Source: Anaerolineae bacterium (GTDB taxonomy: Bacteria; Chloroflexota; Anaerolineae; Promineifilales; Promineifilaceae). Taken from it: 8,634 bases of DNA. Under the pieces are notes generated by a model. The model worked only from the letters and a program-made list of their open reading frames with translations. It searched no databases and was not told where the DNA came from. The stretch lies in the NCBI GenBank assembly GCA_014879345.1, contig JACSSI010000168.1, positions 1-8,634 on the forward strand, read 5' to 3'. Positions 6,322 through 8,634 of the stretch are shown here, in pieces (positions within the stretch are counted from its first letter, which is position 1; the number at the start of each line of letters is the position of its first letter). The position numbers and the translations under genes were made by a program.

Positions 6322-7074
6322 ATGACAAAACGATCTTCGGTGGTGTTTGGTTTAGTGCTTATCTTTTTAGGTGTTCAGACTTTTTTCTATCGTGCATTTT
6401 TGCCGATTTTTGGTTTGGAGACGGGTAACGGCCGTTTATGGCCTTTGTTCGTGGCAAATATTGGTATCCTGCTCGTCTTGATCCCGTTTTTGGCGCGGGA
6501 TCATCGCGGGCTGGGAGCGCTGTTTATTCCGGGACTACCCATCGTTACCACCAGCGGTATGTTACTGTTAGCCAGCATCACCGATTGGTGGGGAATGTGG
6601 CAGTACATGTGGCCGCTGGTTGTCCTTAGCTTTGCCCTGGGATTTGTGGTGGCTGCGGCCTGGTCGCGCATTGTCTGGTTTTTGATTCCGGCGCTGATTG
6701 TGGGCGTCAACGGTGTCATGTTCCTGTTCTGTGCCGTGACGGGCTTGTGGCAGGTGTGGGCAGGGTTGTGGCCGGTTGAACTGTTAGCGATTGGACTATC
6801 TTTGCTGCTGGTGAACATCTGGGTGCAGTCGAAGGGTTTGTTTACGGCGGGTATGGTGTTGAGTGTGTTGGCTGGTTTTGGTTTCGCCCTGATGGCGCTT
6901 GTCTTGTCTGGTTGGGTGAGCATTGTGGCCGCCTTGATTTTGGTGAGTGCCGGTCTGGTGCTGCTAGGACGAAATGCGCTGCCGCAGCTTTCAGGTGGCG
7001 AGTCCGGCACAAACGAGAAACTAGCTGATACTTACTCTAAAGAGGACGTGATCCGCATCAAAGAAGCTGTGTAA
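6322..7074 (+). CDS. Polytopic membrane protein with repeated Trp-Pro two-helix modules
   Basis: This 250-residue integral membrane protein has about eight hydrophobic helices (near residues 6-22, 41-57, 66-86, 98-114, 117-138, 151-166, 172-194, 197-216). It ends in a short polar, probably cytoplasmic, tail (GGESGTNEKLADTYSKEDVIRIKEAV). Trp-Pro pairs at 40-41, 97-98 and 150-151 each open a helix, giving three related two-helix units. The first (GLVLIFLGVQTFF ... LWPLFVANIGILLVL) resembles the membrane part of LiaF/DUF5668-type proteins. Residues 97-151 align without gaps to kinase residues 405-459, including [ST]RI[IV]W[FL][LM]IPA (SRIVWFLIPA here, TRIIWLMIPA in the kinase). No catalytic motif is visible. 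It may be a partner or sensor subunit of the kinase, or a paralogue of its membrane tail; both are inference. It has its own terminator and probably its own promoter region. Confidence 0.88.
   Translation: MTKRSSVVFGLVLIFLGVQTFFYRAFLPIFGLETGNGRLWPLFVANIGILLVLIPFLARDHRGLGALFIPGLPIVTTSGMLLLASITDWWGMWQYMWPLVVLSFALGFVVAAAWSRIVWFLIPALIVGVNGVMFLFCAVTGLWQVWAGLWPVELLAIGLSLLLVNIWVQSKGLFTAGMVLSVLAGFGFALMALVLSGWVSIVAALILVSAGLVLLGRNALPQLSGGESGTNEKLADTYSKEDVIRIKEAV
6427..6436. repeat. AACGGCCGTT palindrome, copy 3
   Basis: This copy is inside the membrane-protein gene, read in a different frame from copies 1 and 2 as AAC GGC CGT (N36-G-R38). Confidence 0.9.
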
Positions 7075-7082
7075 CGGCCGTT
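7073..7082. repeat. AACGGCCGTT palindrome, copy 4, over a stop codon
   Basis: The first two bases are the last two of the membrane-protein stop codon TAA (7072-7074); the rest is intergenic. Confidence 0.9.
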
Positions 7083-7107
7083 GCTTCTTAAAATAGATAA
7101 GCCACTC

Positions 7108-7155
7108 AAGCCAGTGGTGGGTTGATAGATTGTTATCACTCACTGCTGGCTTTTT
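7108..7155 (+). terminator. Intrinsic terminator of the membrane-protein gene
   Basis: A 15-bp stem (7108-7122 with 7138-7152), including three G-U pairs, encloses a 15-base loop and ends in CTGGCTTTTT. It lies 33 bases after the stop codon. Like the terminators at 184-238 and 6179-6211 it has an AGCC/GGCT stem base directly before the T run. Confidence 0.85.
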
Positions 7156-7226
7156 GTGTTTTAAAACGCGAGATTTTTGATGCTGCCATGACGATTCAAG
7201 TCCTAGTACCAATGGGGAAAGATATT

Positions 7227-7268
7227 CACGGTTGATCCCTTTATAATGACTGACGGTACTTTTACCGT
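7227..7268 (+). promoter_or_regulatory. Candidate promoter/operator region of the beta-helix gene
   Basis: A perfect TATAAT (7242-7247) lies between ACGGT half-sites: CACGGT at 7227-7232, and the inverted repeat ACGGTA/TACCGT (7253-7258 and 7263-7268, loop CTTT). No good -35 stands 16-18 bp before TATAAT. A TTGACG at 7272-7277 with AATCAT at 7294-7299 (16-bp spacer) is an alternative promoter. The half-sites could bind a repressor. All of this is inferred from sequence pattern. Confidence 0.3.
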
Positions 7269-7346
7269 GTATTGACGCATGGATCACACATCGAATCATT
7301 TATCATAACGGCTCCATTCACAAATTAAATTGAAAGGAGTAGCAAA

Positions 7347-8634
7347 ATGCGTAGCATTATTCGTATAGCGAGTTTGGTTTTGGTTGTAGTCTGGATGCTG
7401 GGGGAGCAACGGCCGTTAGCCGCAGCCGGTGTAGTAGGCACGGGTACGCCGGGGAGTTGCACTGAGAGCGCGTTGATTGCGGCTTTAGCAGGCGGTGGCG
7501 TCATCACCTTTAACTGTGGCGTCAATCCGGTGACGATTACTGTGACCAGTCAAAAAAATATCGGAGCCAATACCACCATAGATGGCGGGGGCCTGGTGGC
7601 GATTAGCGGGGGCAACAGCACCCGCATCTTCAACGTGCAAAATAACAATAACAACAGCGGCTATAGTTTTGTGGTACGGAACCTGACGCTGAAAAACGGC
7701 CGTTCTACCAACAACGGTGGTGGCATTTACGTGGAACGGCTCAGTTCACTCACTATCGAAAATAGCATCTTTACTGGCAACGTTGGCAGCAATGGCGGCG
7801 CTGTGGCCACCAATGGCTGGGGGGCAAATGACGCTGGCGTAGCCGTCACCGTCACCGGTAGCACCTTTACCAACAATTCAGCGACGGCTGCGGCCATTCC
7901 TGGTGGGGGCAATGGCGGTGGCGGATTTTATCTGTCTGGCGGTTCTGCCTTGACTGTGAGCAATTCCACCTTTACGGGCAACCAATCCCAAAACGGTGGT
8001 GCCATTCATCTGCTGCACAGCAATTTGCTGGCGACAAATGTCACCTTCAATAACAATGTCGCCAATAATACGGCGGGCGGCGGCGGTGGGGGTGCGATTT
8101 ATATGGATGGCACTAAAAGCATGGCAGGTGAGGTACGCATTATTGGCAGCCAGTTTAACGGCAACAGCACCAATCAACTGGGCGGTGCCATGTTTACTTA
8201 TCCAGAAGGCACGGGTACAGTCACCATCAAGACCAGTACCTTCAATGGCAATGTCTCTAATACCCGAGGGCAAGGCGGCGCGATTTACCATCAGGCTGAG
8301 AATGATATGCAGCCAATGACGATTGAGGAGTCTCTGTTTGTCAACAATCGGGCTGTCTCAAATGCTGCTGACCGGGCGGGACAAGGCGGCGCTATCTGGT
8401 CTACAGAGGCGACGCTGGTTATTAAAAACAGCACCTTTACCCAAAATGATGCCTCGAACGCAATCAACTTGCCTGGAGATGATTGGCATCGTGGTTTTGG
8501 CGGCGCGATTCGCACAAATCAAAATACGACGATTGTGAACAGCACCATTGCCAATAACACGGCCGGTTTTGTGGGCGGCGGCTTGGCAGGGGCGGCCAAG
8601 GTCAAGAACACGATTATTGCCAATAATACGGGCG
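7347..8634 (+). CDS. Exported parallel beta-helix (polymorphic-outer-membrane-protein-like) repeat protein, 3' end outside the window
   Basis: The frame is open from ATG 7347 through the right edge (429 codons plus one base), with no stop. AAAGGAG at 7333-7339 supports the start. A signal peptide (about residues 1-27: MRSIIR, then SLVLVVVWML, then PLAAA) is followed by a short cap (CTESALIAAL, ITFNCG, TTIDGGG), typical of the N-terminus of right-handed beta-helices. At least ten repeats follow, each with a Gly-rich turn: 124-128 GGGIY, 150 GGAVA, 191 GGGFY, 217 GGAIH, 248 GGAIY, 279 GGAMF, 310 GGAIY, 347 GGAIW, 385 GGAIR, 410 GGGLA. They are spaced about 25-40 residues and interleaved with xNSTFTxNxxxN strands. 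This matches the PMP/pectate-lyase-like beta-helix type found in surface adhesins and secreted proteins. No lyase catalytic residues can be assigned. Codons are more GGC- and ACC-rich than in the protease. Product length and any C-terminal anchor are not visible. Confidence 0.9.
   Translation, partial: MRSIIRIASLVLVVVWMLGEQRPLAAAGVVGTGTPGSCTESALIAALAGGGVITFNCGVNPVTITVTSQKNIGANTTIDGGGLVAISGGNSTRIFNVQNNNNNSGYSFVVRNLTLKNGRSTNNGGGIYVERLSSLTIENSIFTGNVGSNGGAVATNGWGANDAGVAVTVTGSTFTNNSATAAAIPGGGNGGGGFYLSGGSALTVSNSTFTGNQSQNGGAIHLLHSNLLATNVTFNNNVANNTAGGGGGGAIYMDGTKSMAGEVRIIGSQFNGNSTNQLGGAMFTYPEGTGTVTIKTSTFNGNVSNTRGQGGAIYHQAENDMQPMTIEESLFVNNRAVSNAADRAGQGGAIWSTEATLVIKNSTFTQNDASNAINLPGDDWHRGFGGAIRTNQNTTIVNSTIANNTAGFVGGGLAGAAKVKNTIIANNTG
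7408..7417. repeat. AACGGCCGTT palindrome, copy 5
   Basis: This copy lies in the signal-peptide region of the beta-helix gene, read in the third frame as CAA CGG CCG TTA (Q21-R-P-L24). An Arg-Pro pair next to the signal-peptide end is unusual for that context. Confidence 0.9.
7695..7704. repeat. AACGGCCGTT palindrome, copy 6
   Basis: This copy is inside the beta-helix gene, read as AAC GGC CGT (N117-G-R119) in an early repeat. Confidence 0.9.

Noticed and set aside
6501..7010. Open frame of 169 residues on the - strand within the membrane-protein gene
   Set aside because: The Pro/Thr/Lys-rich product has no motif and mirrors the codons of the hydrophobic + strand gene, which has the ribosome site and membrane pattern.
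7878..8291. Open frame of 137 residues on the - strand within the beta-helix gene
   Set aside because: It arises because the repetitive GGC/AAC/ACC codons lack stops in reverse. The + strand frame has the signal peptide, ribosome site and repeats.
7996..8319. Open frame of 107 residues on the + strand in another frame of the beta-helix gene
   Set aside because: It has no ribosome site and no motif, and lies wholly inside the stronger repeat-bearing frame.
1..8634. CRISPR array, transposon ends, tRNA or rRNA genes
   Set aside because: I found no regularly spaced direct repeats with spacers, no transposase-like frame or terminal repeats, and no cloverleaf or conserved rRNA segments. The Gly-rich periodicity at 7700-8630 is protein repeat coding.

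Overview
The window is about 8.6 kb of moderate-GC bacterial DNA. It carries five genes, all on the + strand: four complete, and a fifth that runs off the right edge. Genes start with ATG, mostly after good AGGAGG-type ribosome sites, and most are followed by intrinsic terminators, so this is a run of mostly single-gene transcription units. The gene set (secreted plant-type subtilase with a PA insert, FHA/winged-helix regulator, Ser/Thr kinase with a polytopic membrane tail, secreted parallel beta-helix protein) would fit a Chloroflexota bacterium such as an Anaerolineae-like lineage. That placement is inference from gene content; there is no rRNA or marker gene here to confirm it.

Layout: 1-480 is non-coding, with one strong and one possible terminator for a gene left of the window and a candidate promoter for the protease. 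481-3705 encodes a 1074-residue secreted S8 protease with complete Asp/His/Ser triad, PA insert and C-terminal beta-sandwich domains. A clean terminator follows at 3755-3790. 3854-4468 encodes an FHA domain fused to an OmpR/PhoB-type DNA-binding domain. 4608-6149 encodes a Ser/Thr protein kinase with an intact catalytic core and about five C-terminal membrane helices. 6322-7074 encodes a small polytopic membrane protein. 7347 to the end encodes the N-terminal 429 residues of an exported Gly/Asn/Thr-rich parallel beta-helix protein with at least ten GGA[IVMF]-type repeats.

The middle three genes look like one signalling unit. The kinase could phosphorylate Thr/Ser sites read by the FHA domain of the regulator, broadly like mycobacterial PknH/EmbR but with the opposite domain order (FHA first, winged helix last). 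The kinase tail and the next gene's product share a two-helix membrane module whose Trp-Pro pairs are 53 residues apart in both. A 17-base element built from GTTAG-like half-sites 11 bp apart lies upstream of both the kinase and the membrane protein and is a candidate binding site for the winged-helix regulator. The flanking secreted proteins suggest an envelope or surface role, but nothing in the sequence proves they are targets.

A second layer runs across gene boundaries: the 10-bp palindrome AACGGCCGTT occurs six times, five of them between 5.7 and 7.7 kb, in all three reading frames and once over a stop codon. This resembles a lineage-specific highly iterated palindrome and is not explained by the encoded proteins.
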